A stretch of DNA of 64,000 bases from an uncultured Prevotellaceae bacterium (GTDB taxonomy: Bacteria > Bacteroidota > Bacteroidia > Bacteroidales > Bacteroidaceae). The notes under the pieces are model-generated. The model made no database searches and had not been told where the DNA came from. It saw only the letters and a list, made by a program, of their open reading frames with translations. Shown one piece after another: positions 7,985 to 17,184 of this stretch (its first letter is position 1; every line of letters begins with the position of its first letter). A program made the position numbers and the translations under genes. The stretch is taken from NCBI GenBank assembly GCA_902799905.1, contig CADCCB010000005.1, positions 1 through 64,000 on the forward strand, written 5' to 3'.

Positions 7985-8188
7985 TCAGGGAGAGACAAAC
8001 TCTTGCAGCAAGTCCTTCAGGATATACTCATCGCTCTGCAGTTGGAGGCCGCTGTCGGGATTAGCCAGCAGGGTGTAGGTACGCGAGTTGTAGAGAATGT
8101 CGAGGGCACGCTCGGTGTCGATGTCGAGTCGTTCGGCCAGCAGGGCTACGATGCGGCCCTCCTTGCGCCATAGTACCTGGTCTCTCAT
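7985..8188 (-). CDS. DUF3791-like small protein, 67 aa
   Basis: Starts MRDQVLWRKEG at 8188, where the ATG overlaps the TGA of the upstream gene (ATGA, 8185-8188). A longer in-frame start at 8242 would lie deep inside that gene and is rejected. The pattern ERALDILYNS...LQSDEYILKDLLQEF resembles DUF3791-type proteins that in gut bacteria accompany DUF3990 toxins. No toxin follows within the next 180 nt, so this is probably an orphan antitoxin-like gene. Confidence 0.6.
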   Translation of the reverse strand: MRDQVLWRKEGRIVALLAERLDIDTERALDILYNSRTYTLLANPDSGLQLQSDEYILKDLLQEFVSP

Positions 8189-8448
8189 CCTTGGCCTCCT
8201 TCCTTCGCATCCCAGTTCTTCAGCGCCTGTTCCACGTTCCACACCACGCCGTCGATGCTCTCGGCGTGCAGCGTGTCGTAGCAGTCGAGCAGCAACCGGC
8301 GCACCAGTCCGTGGCGCTTCAGGCGGTTGTGCAACTCAGTGGCCGAGATGCCCATATGTCGCGCGGTAGCTCCGATGGCTAGGGTGGCAAATTGCGTCTG
8401 TCGATTATTAATTGTACTCATATCCCAGTTCATATTTAGATAACTCAT
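8185..8448 (-). CDS. DUF3791-like small protein, 87 aa
   Basis: Helical protein with FATLAIGATARHMGISATEL and YDTLHAESIDGVVWNVEQAL, which fit the DUF3791 pattern (helix, then C-Y-D-x-L-H, then a helix). It is translationally coupled to the next DUF3791-like gene. Starts are possible at 8448 (MSYLN) or 8418 (MSTIN). The promoter box TATCTTTG lies at about 8498-8505. The two genes together may have been the antitoxin half of a toxin-antitoxin module. Confidence 0.6.
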   Translation of the reverse strand: MSYLNMNWDMSTINNRQTQFATLAIGATARHMGISATELHNRLKRHGLVRRLLLDCYDTLHAESIDGVVWNVEQALKNWDAKEGGQG

Positions 8449-8608
8449 GAGTTTAAACTCTTGTTCGTCATATCTTCATACCATTATCTGAGTGCAAAGA
8501 TAGGCAATTATTCCGATACTTCCAAACAAAAGGGGGAGAAAAGTGTATTAACGCATCCCATTCTTTGAGGAGAAAGTAGGAAAGTAGGAAAGTAGGAAAG
8601 TGGACATT

Positions 8609-8643
8609 AAGCACTCTCATGCCTCAACAGCATGGGGGTGCTT
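8609..8643. terminator. Long hairpin with G-U pairs
   Basis: AAGCACTCTCATGC (8609-8622) and GCATGGGGGTGCTT (8630-8643) pair over 14 positions, two of them G-U, followed by CTGTTTT. It is preceded by three AAAGTAGG units (8572-8600). It lies between the DUF3791-like genes and the gene remnant. Confidence 0.45.
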
Positions 8644-9201
8644 CTGTTTTCCCGTTATTCCGAACTCTTGCTCACCCCTTGTACCGCCACGTTGAATTGC
8701 AAAATTGACTTTGTCGATATTGCCAACGTTCGGCATAGTTCAGGTAAACTTCTTGAGACCCTTCGGGAACAAGCGAGCAAAACTCGAGCGCGATTCTATC
8801 CTGACGAACTCAATGACTTCTGTGCCCGAATGCAATGGGCCGCCGAGGGCAAGGGCAACCATAATCCGCGTGTCGCGGTTAGTGTGCTCAACGGTTTTGC
8901 CGTTGAGGGTCTCTCCTCCGTCGCCCCCATTCATATCACAGCCAAGGCTGGCGAGACCATCCGTCTTGATGCCTCAAAGTCAAGCGACCCTGACGGCGAC
9001 GCCCTCACTTTCCATTGGTGGCAGCAGCCGGAGATTGGCAGAACTAAAGTGACGATTGACCAGTTCGACCTGTCGTTGGCCACCCTTCGTATTCCCACAA
9101 ACGCGAAGAGCGACACCATCCACCTCGTCTGCGAGGTTCACGACGACGGTCCCTTCCGTCTCGTCGCCTACCGTCGCATCATTATCGCTATTGAGCAGTA
9201 G
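8632..9201 (+). pseudogene. Remnant of a DUF1593 / Sde182-type glycan-associated protein
   Basis: From about 8812 the frame reads like the C-terminal end of a DUF1593 (Sde182-like cellulose-binding) protein: DFCARMQWAAEGKGNHNPRV, then a beta-sandwich domain with LDASKSSDPDGDALTFHWW and LVCEVHDDG. Full-length members are several times longer, with a nucleoside-hydrolase-like N-terminal domain and a signal peptide; here both are missing. The first 60 residues match nothing I know and contain no signal peptide. I call it a 5'-truncated remnant. Confidence 0.65.
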
Positions 9202-9319
9202 TCAAATTGGATGAGTAAAACGAGGGACGGCACTTGGCTGTGCTCAAGCCCTTCGGACTGGATGCGTGGCAGTGGCAGGCGTCGGCCTCCCGAATCTCTT
9301 TTCCGTCTGTACCGTTTTT

Positions 9320-9730
9320 CTACTGCGCCTGCTTTTCAGCGATGTATTTTTTGATTTTCTCGATGAGCGCGCGAGTGGGTTCGATAAAAGGGGATAGTTT
9401 CTCCTCGGTAGCCTCGAAGAAACAGTTGTAGTCGGCATTGTCGCGCATGATGACCAGGTCGGAAAGTAGCGAGCCGTCCTTCTTACTGAAGATTTCAGTG
9501 CGGACATAATGTTCGCCGAACATGGCCATGATGCCGCGGTGACTCTTCACGTTGTAGCCGTCGCAGACGAGCAAGGCCGATATAGCGTGAAAAAGCGCAT
9601 AGTAGAGGCGGTTGGCAGCAGCCTCCCACTTGCCCTCACGCGCATTGAAATCCATGTCATCGTATGTTCGCAGCGCCTTTTCCATCTCTCGATCGACAAT
9701 AATCTGCCGTTCATTCTCGCTAAGACTCAT
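9320..9730 (-). CDS. HEPN-domain protein (UPF0332-like), 136 aa
   Basis: All-helical protein with NRLYYALFHAISALLVCDGY at about residues 40-59 and a second helix pair around NADYNCFFEATEEK, typical of HEPN proteins paired with minimal nucleotidyltransferases. The RNase motif R-x4-6-H of toxic HEPN proteins is not evident, so RNase activity is doubtful. The start overlaps the end of the upstream nucleotidyltransferase gene by 11 nt, so the two are coupled. Such pairs often act as toxin-antitoxin modules in which the nucleotidyltransferase modifies the HEPN protein. Confidence 0.8.
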   Translation of the reverse strand: MSLSENERQIIVDREMEKALRTYDDMDFNAREGKWEAAANRLYYALFHAISALLVCDGYNVKSHRGIMAMFGEHYVRTEIFSKKDGSLLSDLVIMRDNADYNCFFEATEEKLSPFIEPTRALIEKIKKYIAEKQAQ

Positions 9731-10043
9731 AAATCACCTCCTTGTCTTCTTCAACATTATAATAGAACATGGGGTGGGGGCCATCGAACCACTCTGCCTT
9801 TGTATAAGCGTGGGGGCGGATGTCCTCGCCGAAGTCCCAACCCAAGAGCACAAAGGGGTAAGAATACTTGTCGAAGTCGCCGTGCTCCAACTTCGGCTTG
9901 TCAAGCAACACGAGTAGGTCCCAGTCCGAGTCCTTATGGTAGTCGCCGCGGGCACGAGAACCGTAGAGGTAGAGCGTTGAGCCCTTGGGGAGCACTCGCG
10001 CGGCCACCTGCCGGATGTTGTCTATCACTTGAGTTCTATTCAT
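9720..10043 (-). CDS. MNT-type nucleotidyltransferase, 107 aa
   Basis: Minimal nucleotidyltransferase: GSRARG at residues 28-33 followed by SDWDLLVL (39-46), with the two metal-binding Asp residues at 40 and 42. Family enzymes transfer AMP or another nucleotide to protein partners, commonly to the HEPN protein encoded next to them. It is first in a two-gene operon with an 11-nt overlap to the HEPN gene. The -7 box TATCTTTG lies at the complement of 10066-10073. Confidence 0.85.
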   Translation of the reverse strand: MNRTQVIDNIRQVAARVLPKGSTLYLYGSRARGDYHKDSDWDLLVLLDKPKLEHGDFDKYSYPFVLLGWDFGEDIRPHAYTKAEWFDGPHPMFYYNVEEDKEVIYES

Positions 10044-10065
10044 GTTCTTTGTTTGTTTACGGGGA

Positions 10066-10073
10066 CAAAGATA
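10066..10073 (-). promoter_or_regulatory. -7 box TATCTTTG for the nucleotidyltransferase/HEPN pair
   Basis: TAnnTTTG match 23 nt upstream of the nucleotidyltransferase ATG, on the correct strand. Confidence 0.65.
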
Positions 10074-10124
10074 CGAAAAGTTTCCGATATTATATTGTTT
10101 TTCGTAGGAAAAGTGAAGAAAAAA

Positions 10125-11348
10125 CTACAGTCTCACGCCAAACGACAGGTGGGCGTAGGCATCGTAGATGTTGATTTTGCACTCATCATTTTTGTAGTTG
10201 AAGTTGTTGTACTGCGCCTGGGCACCGATGAAGAAGTTGCTCCAGTTGTAGGCTATGCCGAGCCGCAGGTCAAGGTTGAGGCGGAACATGCTGTGGTCAA
10301 CCTCCGGCTCGATGTCCCAGTAGTCAAACTGACTCATCACGCCATTGGCCATCAAGAGGGGCTTGTGCGACTTTCCGTTGGCCCATGTCCTCGTCTCCGG
10401 GTTCCAGTCGCCATAGTCATCTACGGGAGTTACGGCAGAGAGATCGTAGTTGGTATCGTATTTGTAGGCTTTCACGCGGTTGTAGACGCTGACGGTAGGC
10501 ATGGCCATCACGTTGACAGTCAGGCCGCGCAGCGGTACCCAGTTGTAGCCGTAGCCAACACCGAGGTTAGCCTGGTGTACCTTGGCGCGATAGACGCCGT
10601 GGCCTACGATCATAAAGACTGCGTTCTGGATGTCCGCATAATCGAATGACGACTGATACCATGTGGCTCCTACCAGCAGCGATCCTGCGGAGCGACGCTG
10701 GATGACCGACTGGTTGTAGGCGGCAGCCTGCGAGTAGCGACGCCCGTTGAACACGTAGTAGCCGTTGATATAGACGGAACGAATCCATACAGGCGAGGGC
10801 ATGGTGAAGTCGGCGTCACTTCGCTCTTCGGTGCCTGTTTCTATGTCGCGGTCTGTAGAACTGAACTTGGCATCCTGCGTGTTGAAGCGCCTCAGCCGGA
10901 AGTTGAAGCCGTATTTGGCTCCCGTCGAACTGAAAGAGTAGTAGCGGCCAGCGTTCTTGGTGAGCGACTTGGAATAGGCGAATCCCGTACCGCGATAGCC
11001 CACCCAGAAACCGACGGAGGAAGCCACGGGAGGCTCGAAGCACAGGTGCCAGTCAGAGTGCTCGTTGGTTGCGGGAATGTCGACACTCTGGCTGTAGTCC
11101 ACGTCTACCGCGTTCTCCTTGTAGCGCAGTATCACCCTCCAGGGTTTGTCAGGCACTTCGATGTATTGTGGGTCCACCGCTGCCTTGGCTTTGTTGTCTA
11201 AGTATTGCTGCAACTGACGGAGCCGCACCATCAGGCCCGACTCGCTCTTTTGTGTGCTGACGCTGTCTGTCGTCTCTTGTTGTCCCTGTGCTGCTGCATT
11301 CAAGGAGCATAGCAGGCAGCAGATGATGATGATTCTTACCATATTCAT
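10125..11348 (-). CDS. DUF4421-like outer-membrane protein, 407 aa
   Basis: Signal peptide at the start (RIIIICCLLCSLNAAAQ), then aromatic/hydrophobic alternating strands typical of a beta-barrel (VGFWVGYRGTGFAYSKSL, AYNWSNFFIGAQAQYNNF) and a terminal strand AHLSFGVRL. The order of features and length fit DUF4421 outer-membrane proteins of Bacteroidetes, whose function is unknown. The box TACCTTTG (complement of 11356-11363) ends only about 8 nt before the ATG at 11348, so a leaderless or near-leaderless transcript or a start at 11342 (MVRII) is likely. Single gene, divergent from the next. Confidence 0.75.
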   Translation of the reverse strand: MNMVRIIIICCLLCSLNAAAQGQQETTDSVSTQKSESGLMVRLRQLQQYLDNKAKAAVDPQYIEVPDKPWRVILRYKENAVDVDYSQSVDIPATNEHSDWHLCFEPPVASSVGFWVGYRGTGFAYSKSLTKNAGRYYSFSSTGAKYGFNFRLRRFNTQDAKFSSTDRDIETGTEERSDADFTMPSPVWIRSVYINGYYVFNGRRYSQAAAYNQSVIQRRSAGSLLVGATWYQSSFDYADIQNAVFMIVGHGVYRAKVHQANLGVGYGYNWVPLRGLTVNVMAMPTVSVYNRVKAYKYDTNYDLSAVTPVDDYGDWNPETRTWANGKSHKPLLMANGVMSQFDYWDIEPEVDHSMFRLNLDLRLGIAYNWSNFFIGAQAQYNNFNYKNDECKINIYDAYAHLSFGVRL

Positions 11349-11481
11349 GAGGCTGCAAAGGTACTACTTTTTTTGAAATGTACAAGAATAGAACTGCGAT
11401 AACTGGGCCAACGTAACGAAAAAAATACTCTCTCACGTGAAATATTTCTCCAAAGTGAGCGTTTTTCTCAGATTTTATTCT

Positions 11482-11489
11482 TACCTTTG
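11482..11489 (+). promoter_or_regulatory. -7 box TACCTTTG of the modular secreted protein gene
   Basis: TTACCTTTGCCCC, 71 nt upstream of the ATG at 11560. Confidence 0.65.
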
Positions 11490-11559
11490 CCCCTAAATTA
11501 GATGATTTTTACTCGTCTTAAACCCCAATATAATATAGATATTAACAAAAAGCAATCTT

Positions 11560-14500
11560 ATGAGAGAAAAATTACTACTATCTTTGCTGCTCCTGTGTAT
11601 AGGGGTAAGCATGCAGGCTCAGTCCGTCGCCACCGAGCAGATGGACGAGCGGTTTGACAACAAAGAACAGAAACTGCCGTACGGATGGTTTACTGAGGGC
11701 TGGGTGGTGAAGGACAGCGTCATCCAGACACAGGCATCCTCAGGCTCCAGTTTTGACCTTACGAAGTTGATGGGTGGGGGAGATCCCGAAGAGAAAGGCG
11801 ACGACCCTGAAGAGAAGGGTGATAATCCTGAGGAAAACCCTGATGAAAAGGGCGACGATCCCGAAGAGAATAAAGGTACCTTCAACATGGAGGACCTCAT
11901 GAACTCCTTCATGGGTGGCGACAGCAAGCCCAACTACCTACTCACACCTCCGCTGGTGGTGTACGACGGTGAGAAACTGGTGTTCAGGGCGATGAAGGGC
12001 AAGAAGGACGACTCGGGTTCAGGCATGAGCATCAGCCTGGGTGCCGCAGACTCTACTTTCGTCGTGGAGCGTAGTGTTTACAGCAAGAACGAGTGGGTGC
12101 GTGTGGCTGACTTCACCACAGAACTCGACACACTCTACAAGGACTTTACAATTGACAACACGCCGGCAGGTGAATACCGTTTCCGCTTCAGGGCTGGTGG
12201 TGCCGTGATGATTGACAGCGTGGCAGGCTTCCATATTGACAACGAGGCCCCTGACATCTACATCATCGAGAACGATGCCCGTGCCTGGCACCTCGACTAT
12301 AGCCTATGCGCTCAGGATAGCACGCGAACGCTGAAGGTCATCAATACGGCCACAGGTAAACTTGGGGTAAACATCGTCTCTGATGATGAGGCGCTGTTCT
12401 CGCTCAGTACTAAATCTATAGAGGCAGAGTATAACGACTCGGTGGATGTCAATATTACTTTTAACTATGCTGCAGGAAAGGCAGGCAAGAACGAGGCACA
12501 AATCGGGTTTGCTCCTACCGACGAGCGTGTATGTGGCAAAATTCTGTATGCGACGGCTGTTGTTACCCAGCCTGGCGTGTGGATGGAGGACTTCAATGGC
12601 AACGCTCAGCCCAAGGGCTTCTTCACCGAGGGATGGGAGTTCCGTGACAGTGTGGCAACGACCAGTTCCGGTGGCGGCATGGAATCCATGTTCGGTGGCG
12701 GCGGTTCGTCATCGTTCCTGATGACTCCGCCCCTCAAGGTTGAAAACATCAACGAGGTGCTGCTCTTCTCCGTTAAGAGCGGTAGTGGCAATGATGGTAT
12801 GGCCGGCATGGGTGGCATGTTCGGTGGTGGCAGTTCGTCTGTCGTCGTAGAGAAGTCGGTCTATGGCAGCAACAAGTGGGAGAAGGTGAAGGAGTTTACC
12901 GAACCGCTCGATTCCGCTTATAGAGTACTCTGGGTAGGATATGTCGAGCCTGGTGAGTATCGCTTCCGCATCCTGGCCTCCGACAGCATCGTCGTTGACA
13001 GCATTGCAGGATTCCACCTCGATGAGAATGCCCCCGACATCTATGTGCTTCAGAACAACACCGCGGCCCGTGCCGTCAACTTCGGTATGCCGCAGGCTAA
13101 CAGCACGGAGACGTTTGCCGTGGTCAACACGGGAACAGGTTCGCTGCAGGGTGCCGTTGTCTCTACCGATGAGACCACCTTTGCCCTCAGTACCAAAGAG
13201 TTTGCCGTTGAGGCCAGCGACACGGCCTATGTCGATGTCACCTATCTCTTCGACGAGCAGTCGTTGGGCATACACCAGGGACTCGTCACCTTCGCACCGT
13301 CGACCTCTGTCCTCGATCCCCTCGCTTATCCGCTTACGGCCTACAGCACCTATGCTGATGCCTGGACTGAGGACTTCGAGCCGGAATTCCTGCGCGAAGA
13401 CGAGACGAAGCCCATCGACCTGCCTGTTGGTTGGGAGACCACAGGCTGGCAGGTGGAACTGCCCGGTAGCGGTGGTGGACTGATGGATATGCTGAGCGGC
13501 ATGATGGGCGGTGGCGGCGACGCTGCACCCAAGTCGTGGATGGCTACTACAAGTTCTGATGCCTACGAACTCATCACCCCGCGTCTGCAGGCCAAGAAGG
13601 GCGACGTGCTGCGCTTCGAGGCTGAACTGGGCGGTGGCGGCATGATGGCCATGATGGGTATGTTCATGGGTGGCGGCGGCGCCAGCGGACAACTCAACGT
13701 GTATTATAAGGTGGATGCCAGCGGTACCGTTGCTCCCAACGATGACGACTGGACCTACTACGACACCTTCGTACAGAGCGGCTACGCCTATTTTGTGGCT
13801 CCCTATTCAGGTGTCTACCAGTTGCGCTTTACCTCGCCAAGTGCTTCGCTTGACAATTTCTACGGTTTCCGCAAACCCATCCAGAGCGTTGCCCTTTCCG
13901 ATGATAACGATGATATCAACAACGCCATATTCGAGATGTACAACGGGCAGACCGTCAACGTCAACTATGACCGCACGCTCTCTGCCTCACAGCAGAGCGA
14001 TGGCACATGGTTACCCCGTGCCTTTATTGTCAGCCTGCCCTACGACTACGACTTCACCGACTACTATGAGGCCGATCAGGTTAAGATTTTCCGCCTGCAG
14101 TTCAAGGAGGAATACTACAAGCAGTTCGTCTTCCTGCCAGACACCAATCCCAATCTCATGCAGGCAGGTAAGGCCTATCTCGTACTGGTGCTCAAGGGGC
14201 AGGTCAATCTGAGTGCTGCCGGTGTCACGCTGAACAACGCTATTGTTGACGATGAACAGAACGTGGTCAATAGTTTCGAGGACTGGTACTTCGAAGATAA
14301 GTTCACACCTGTAGGAAAGTGGAAGGCCAACTTCCGCAACATTTCTGACGTTGAGGCCGACACGCTGAACATCTATGGTTTGCGCGACGATGGTTCTTGG
14401 GCTCGCTTCCATTCGGAAGAAGGCGTAGAAAAGCACCACCTGTCAGCCTTCCGCGGCTATTTCGAGGCAGCGGACACCACTGCCGCAGCACGGCGCGCAG

Positions 14501-14775
14501 CAGCCCTGCCTGGCACCTATAAGACCATGTTCCAGACGTCAGACCAACAGGGAACCAGCACTGGTGATAATGTCAGTTACGACAATTTGGGCTACGAGGG
14601 TAACATCCCCTTCCTCAAGGACAATACCACGGGTGTGCAGCCCACCATCGTTGCCATTGATGCCGACGGCACCAGCCGCTACTTCGACCTGCAGGGCCGT
14701 CTGATAGCCAATGGCCAGAAGCCGAGAGCCAAGAGCCTGATCATCACGAATGGCAAGAAGGTTATCAACCGCTAA
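11560..14775 (+). CDS. Modular secreted protein with Gly/Met-rich loops, 1071 aa
   Basis: Signal peptide LLLSLLLLCIGVSMQAQ. The body has two similar halves followed by a third related module: each begins with a W/F-rich strand (GWFTEGW, KGFFTEGW, VGWETTGW), has a loop rich in Gly, Met and Ser (MESMFGGGGSS, MMAMMGMFMGGGGA), and the first two contain SIAGFH or SVAGFH followed by APDIY, typical of cleaved-adhesin or choice-of-anchor beta domains. Residues about 76-109 are an acidic low-complexity tract of DPEEKGD units. The C-terminus (YFDLQGRLI...LIITNGKKVINR) is the type seen on secreted Prevotella proteins, possibly a type IX sorting tail. The Gly/Met loops are unusual. Function unknown; it may bind a host or plant surface. 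Confidence 0.75.
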   Translation: MREKLLLSLLLLCIGVSMQAQSVATEQMDERFDNKEQKLPYGWFTEGWVVKDSVIQTQASSGSSFDLTKLMGGGDPEEKGDDPEEKGDNPEENPDEKGDDPEENKGTFNMEDLMNSFMGGDSKPNYLLTPPLVVYDGEKLVFRAMKGKKDDSGSGMSISLGAADSTFVVERSVYSKNEWVRVADFTTELDTLYKDFTIDNTPAGEYRFRFRAGGAVMIDSVAGFHIDNEAPDIYIIENDARAWHLDYSLCAQDSTRTLKVINTATGKLGVNIVSDDEALFSLSTKSIEAEYNDSVDVNITFNYAAGKAGKNEAQIGFAPTDERVCGKILYATAVVTQPGVWMEDFNGNAQPKGFFTEGWEFRDSVATTSSGGGMESMFGGGGSSSFLMTPPLKVENINEVLLFSVKSGSGNDGMAGMGGMFGGGSSSVVVEKSVYGSNKWEKVKEFTEPLDSAYRVLWVGYVEPGEYRFRILASDSIVVDSIAGFHLDENAPDIYVLQNNTAARAVNFGMPQANSTETFAVVNTGTGSLQGAVVSTDETTFALSTKEFAVEASDTAYVDVTYLFDEQSLGIHQGLVTFAPSTSVLDPLAYPLTAYSTYADAWTEDFEPEFLREDETKPIDLPVGWETTGWQVELPGSGGGLMDMLSGMMGGGGDAAPKSWMATTSSDAYELITPRLQAKKGDVLRFEAELGGGGMMAMMGMFMGGGGASGQLNVYYKVDASGTVAPNDDDWTYYDTFVQSGYAYFVAPYSGVYQLRFTSPSASLDNFYGFRKPIQSVALSDDNDDINNAIFEMYNGQTVNVNYDRTLSASQQSDGTWLPRAFIVSLPYDYDFTDYYEADQVKIFRLQFKEEYYKQFVFLPDTNPNLMQAGKAYLVLVLKGQVNLSAAGVTLNNAIVDDEQNVVNSFEDWYFEDKFTPVGKWKANFRNISDVEADTLNIYGLRDDGSWARFHSEEGVEKHHLSAFRGYFEAADTTAAARRAAALPGTYKTMFQTSDQQGTSTGDNVSYDNLGYEGNIPFLKDNTTGVQPTIVAIDADGTSRYFDLQGRLIANGQKPRAKSLIITNGKKVINR

Positions 14776-14803
14776 AATGCTCTTTGTATTTTTGCTTGCT
14801 TAC

Positions 14804-14831
14804 AAGGCTCGACTGCACGCAGTCGAGCCTT
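14804..14831 (+). terminator. Terminator of the modular secreted protein gene
   Basis: Perfect 12-bp hairpin AAGGCTCGACTG / CAGTCGAGCCTT with a CACG loop, 29 nt after the stop, followed by CTTCTTCG. No long U-run. Confidence 0.65.
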
Positions 14832-14988
14832 CTTCGTGGTATATGACAGCATCCTGGCAGATGGTTGTGTATATAGATGAGTATGTGCTCATACTCTGTT
14901 ATGTTGTGAATACAGGGAAAGTTGATGGCTTGGGGACTTGGTGAGCATTTTTTTTTGCATAATATTTTGATGTTTAAGAAATTGTTAC

Positions 14989-14996
14989 TACATTTG
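14989..14996 (+). promoter_or_regulatory. -7 box TACATTTG of the phosphatase gene
   Basis: TAnnTTTG match 27 nt before the ATG at 15023. Confidence 0.5.
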
Positions 14997-15022
14997 CCAC
15001 ATAATTATATAATATGTAGGAT

Positions 15023-17113
15023 ATGACAAAGTTCATCCTTCTCTTTCTGCTCCTTACGCCTGGCATGTTCTGGATGTCGGCACAGCCAGTCGCTGCCGAT
15101 GACATCACGCAGTTGCAGAAAGAGATGTACCAACTCTACAGCAAGAACGACGAGGCGGCCTTCATCGACGTGACCAACCGATTGAAGGAGGCGGCCGAGA
15201 AGGCTGGCAACGAGCGTACCTTCTACAAGGCCTGGGCCAATCAGGCACTCTATTTCGCCAACCACCAGCAGCGCAACAGGGGACAACTCACCGCCAAGGA
15301 CATGCAGCAACATGCCCTGACCCATGACCATAAGTATGGCATCTATACCGGCACTCACGTGATGGGCACCATTCAGACCATGATGGGCGACTATCAAGAG
15401 GGCGCCCAGAACTTCAGGAAGGCCATCGGTTATCTGCACGACAATTTCCCCGAGGAGAGTGCTGCGGCTTCATGGATAGAACTAGCCCGCATCAGCCTGA
15501 CCAAAAGAAATAGCCTTCAGGCTTGTCGTGATGCCGAGCAGGCCCTGAAGGAACCCAACATCAGCGCGATGCACAGGCTGAACGCATGGTCGGTCATCTG
15601 TCTCAGCAAGGTGGATACCGCCTATTACCACGTCAGCGATGCCGCTGCATACCAACGGGAGTTCGACCGTGTCTGGGACGAGCGTGAGAAGGCCAAGAAG
15701 GCCTATGGCCGCGATGACAGCAGCGGCCCTGCCATCGCCGTATGGCGAAAAATCAACGACCATCAATACGATGAGGCCCTCGCCCTCTGCGAGCGACTGT
15801 CGCCACTGTTCAGTCTCGACATGCGTAGCCTCATCTATAAACGCATGGGCAACTATAGGGAGGCCTACCTCACACAACAGCGATTTTGGGAGATGCGCGA
15901 CTCTATCAACAGCGTGCGCAACAACCACCTGCTCATGGAAATGACCGCTGACATGGACCTGGGGCGCGTGGAACTAGAAGCCAGGGAGTTGAAACTGCGC
16001 AACCAGCAGATGCGGCTCGACATGGCTGCCGACGAACTGGAGCACAAGCAGTTGGAGGAGGAGGCATTGATGCTCACACTCAAAAACCGTGATGCCGAAT
16101 TGGCTAACGCCACCATGCAACTGGCTAACGACAGTCTTGAGGCCCACAACCGCAACCTGCAACTGAGCGAATACCAATCGAAGATTCATGCCCAAGAGGA
16201 GAAGGAGCATGCCCATCATATACTTATAGCTGCTGGAGGAGCCATAGCGCTGCTAGTAATCAGCTTCCTCAGCTTCTACCTCTACCGCCGTCAACTGGCG
16301 GCACGCCGACTGAAACATGCCTACCACCAATTGGAGGATGCCTACAGTCGACTTGAGGAGACCACCACCGCCAAGGAGCGCATAGAGAGCGAACTGCGTA
16401 TCGCCCGCGACATACAGATGTCGATGGTGCCACAGGCCTTCCCCAAGCGCAGCGACCTCGACCTCTATGGCCTGATGACCCCCGCCAAGGAGGTGGGCGG
16501 CGACCTCTATGACTTCGAGATCATAGACAACCAACTCTACTTCTGCCTTGGCGATGTCAGCGGCAAGGGTGTACCTGCCTCACTCTTCATGGCGCAGGCT
16601 ATCCGTCTCTTCCGCGCCATGGCCAAGCAGCGGCGCAAGCCCAGCGACATTGCCACCCGGCTGAACAACGAACTGTCAGAGAACAACGACAATGGCATGT
16701 TCGTCACCATGTTCATTGGCGAGGCTGACCTTACCACCGGTCATCTCTGCTACTGCAATGCTGGCCACAACCCGCCGCTACTCGACGGCGAGTTCATCGA
16801 GGTACAGTCGAACGCGCCCATCGGCCTGTGGCCTGAACTGGAATTTGAGGGTGAGGAACTGGACAGCATCAGCGGCAAACTGCTCTTTATCTATACCGAC
16901 GGACTGAACGAGGCAGAAAACCACGCACAGGAACAGTTTGGCGACGATCGGCTACAGCAGATGCTGCGACAGATGAAGTCATACACCGCCAAGCAGGTGG
17001 TCGATACCTTCAGCCAGACGGTGCAGTCGCATCGCAACGGTGCTGAACCCAACGACGACCTCACCATGCTTGCCGTGAGGTGTCTCGTCAAAGAGATAGA
17101 GAATAATGTGTAA
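15023..17113 (+). CDS. RsbU/SpoIIE-type PP2C phosphatase with TPR sensor, 696 aa
   Basis: Signal peptide (FILLFLLLTPGMFWMSAQ), then a TPR-like helical region (about 30-300), a long coiled coil (about 310-395), one membrane helix (HILIAAGGAIALLVISFLSFYLY) and a cytoplasmic coiled coil (KERIESELRIARDIQMSMVP) leading into the phosphatase domain. Metal-binding and core motifs VGGDLYDFE, GDVSGKGVPASLFMA, CNAGHNPP and YTDGLNEAEN are intact. Family members dephosphorylate anti-anti-sigma factors or similar partners. The topology predicts a periplasmic sensor controlling a cytosolic phosphatase. No anti-sigma partner gene is adjacent. Confidence 0.9.
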   Translation: MTKFILLFLLLTPGMFWMSAQPVAADDITQLQKEMYQLYSKNDEAAFIDVTNRLKEAAEKAGNERTFYKAWANQALYFANHQQRNRGQLTAKDMQQHALTHDHKYGIYTGTHVMGTIQTMMGDYQEGAQNFRKAIGYLHDNFPEESAAASWIELARISLTKRNSLQACRDAEQALKEPNISAMHRLNAWSVICLSKVDTAYYHVSDAAAYQREFDRVWDEREKAKKAYGRDDSSGPAIAVWRKINDHQYDEALALCERLSPLFSLDMRSLIYKRMGNYREAYLTQQRFWEMRDSINSVRNNHLLMEMTADMDLGRVELEARELKLRNQQMRLDMAADELEHKQLEEEALMLTLKNRDAELANATMQLANDSLEAHNRNLQLSEYQSKIHAQEEKEHAHHILIAAGGAIALLVISFLSFYLYRRQLAARRLKHAYHQLEDAYSRLEETTTAKERIESELRIARDIQMSMVPQAFPKRSDLDLYGLMTPAKEVGGDLYDFEIIDNQLYFCLGDVSGKGVPASLFMAQAIRLFRAMAKQRRKPSDIATRLNNELSENNDNGMFVTMFIGEADLTTGHLCYCNAGHNPPLLDGEFIEVQSNAPIGLWPELEFEGEELDSISGKLLFIYTDGLNEAENHAQEQFGDDRLQQMLRQMKSYTAKQVVDTFSQTVQSHRNGAEPNDDLTMLAVRCLVKEIENNV

Positions 17114-17129
17114 AATGAAGAAATGAAAA

Positions 17130-17176
17130 AGGTTGCAGGATCAGCGATGCTGAACTCCTGCAACTTCTTTCTTTTT
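17130..17176 (+). terminator. Terminator of the phosphatase gene
   Basis: GGTTGCAGGA pairs with TCCTGCAACTT, with an inner TCAGC/GCTGA stem, followed by CTTTCTTTTTG. A classical intrinsic terminator 17 nt after the stop. Confidence 0.75.
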
Positions 17177-17184
17177 GTCCTATT

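Noticed and set aside
12709..13692. Long minus-strand open frame inside the modular secreted protein gene
   Set aside because: It is antisense to a gene with a signal peptide, promoter and terminator, and reads as His/Gly-rich shadow sequence.
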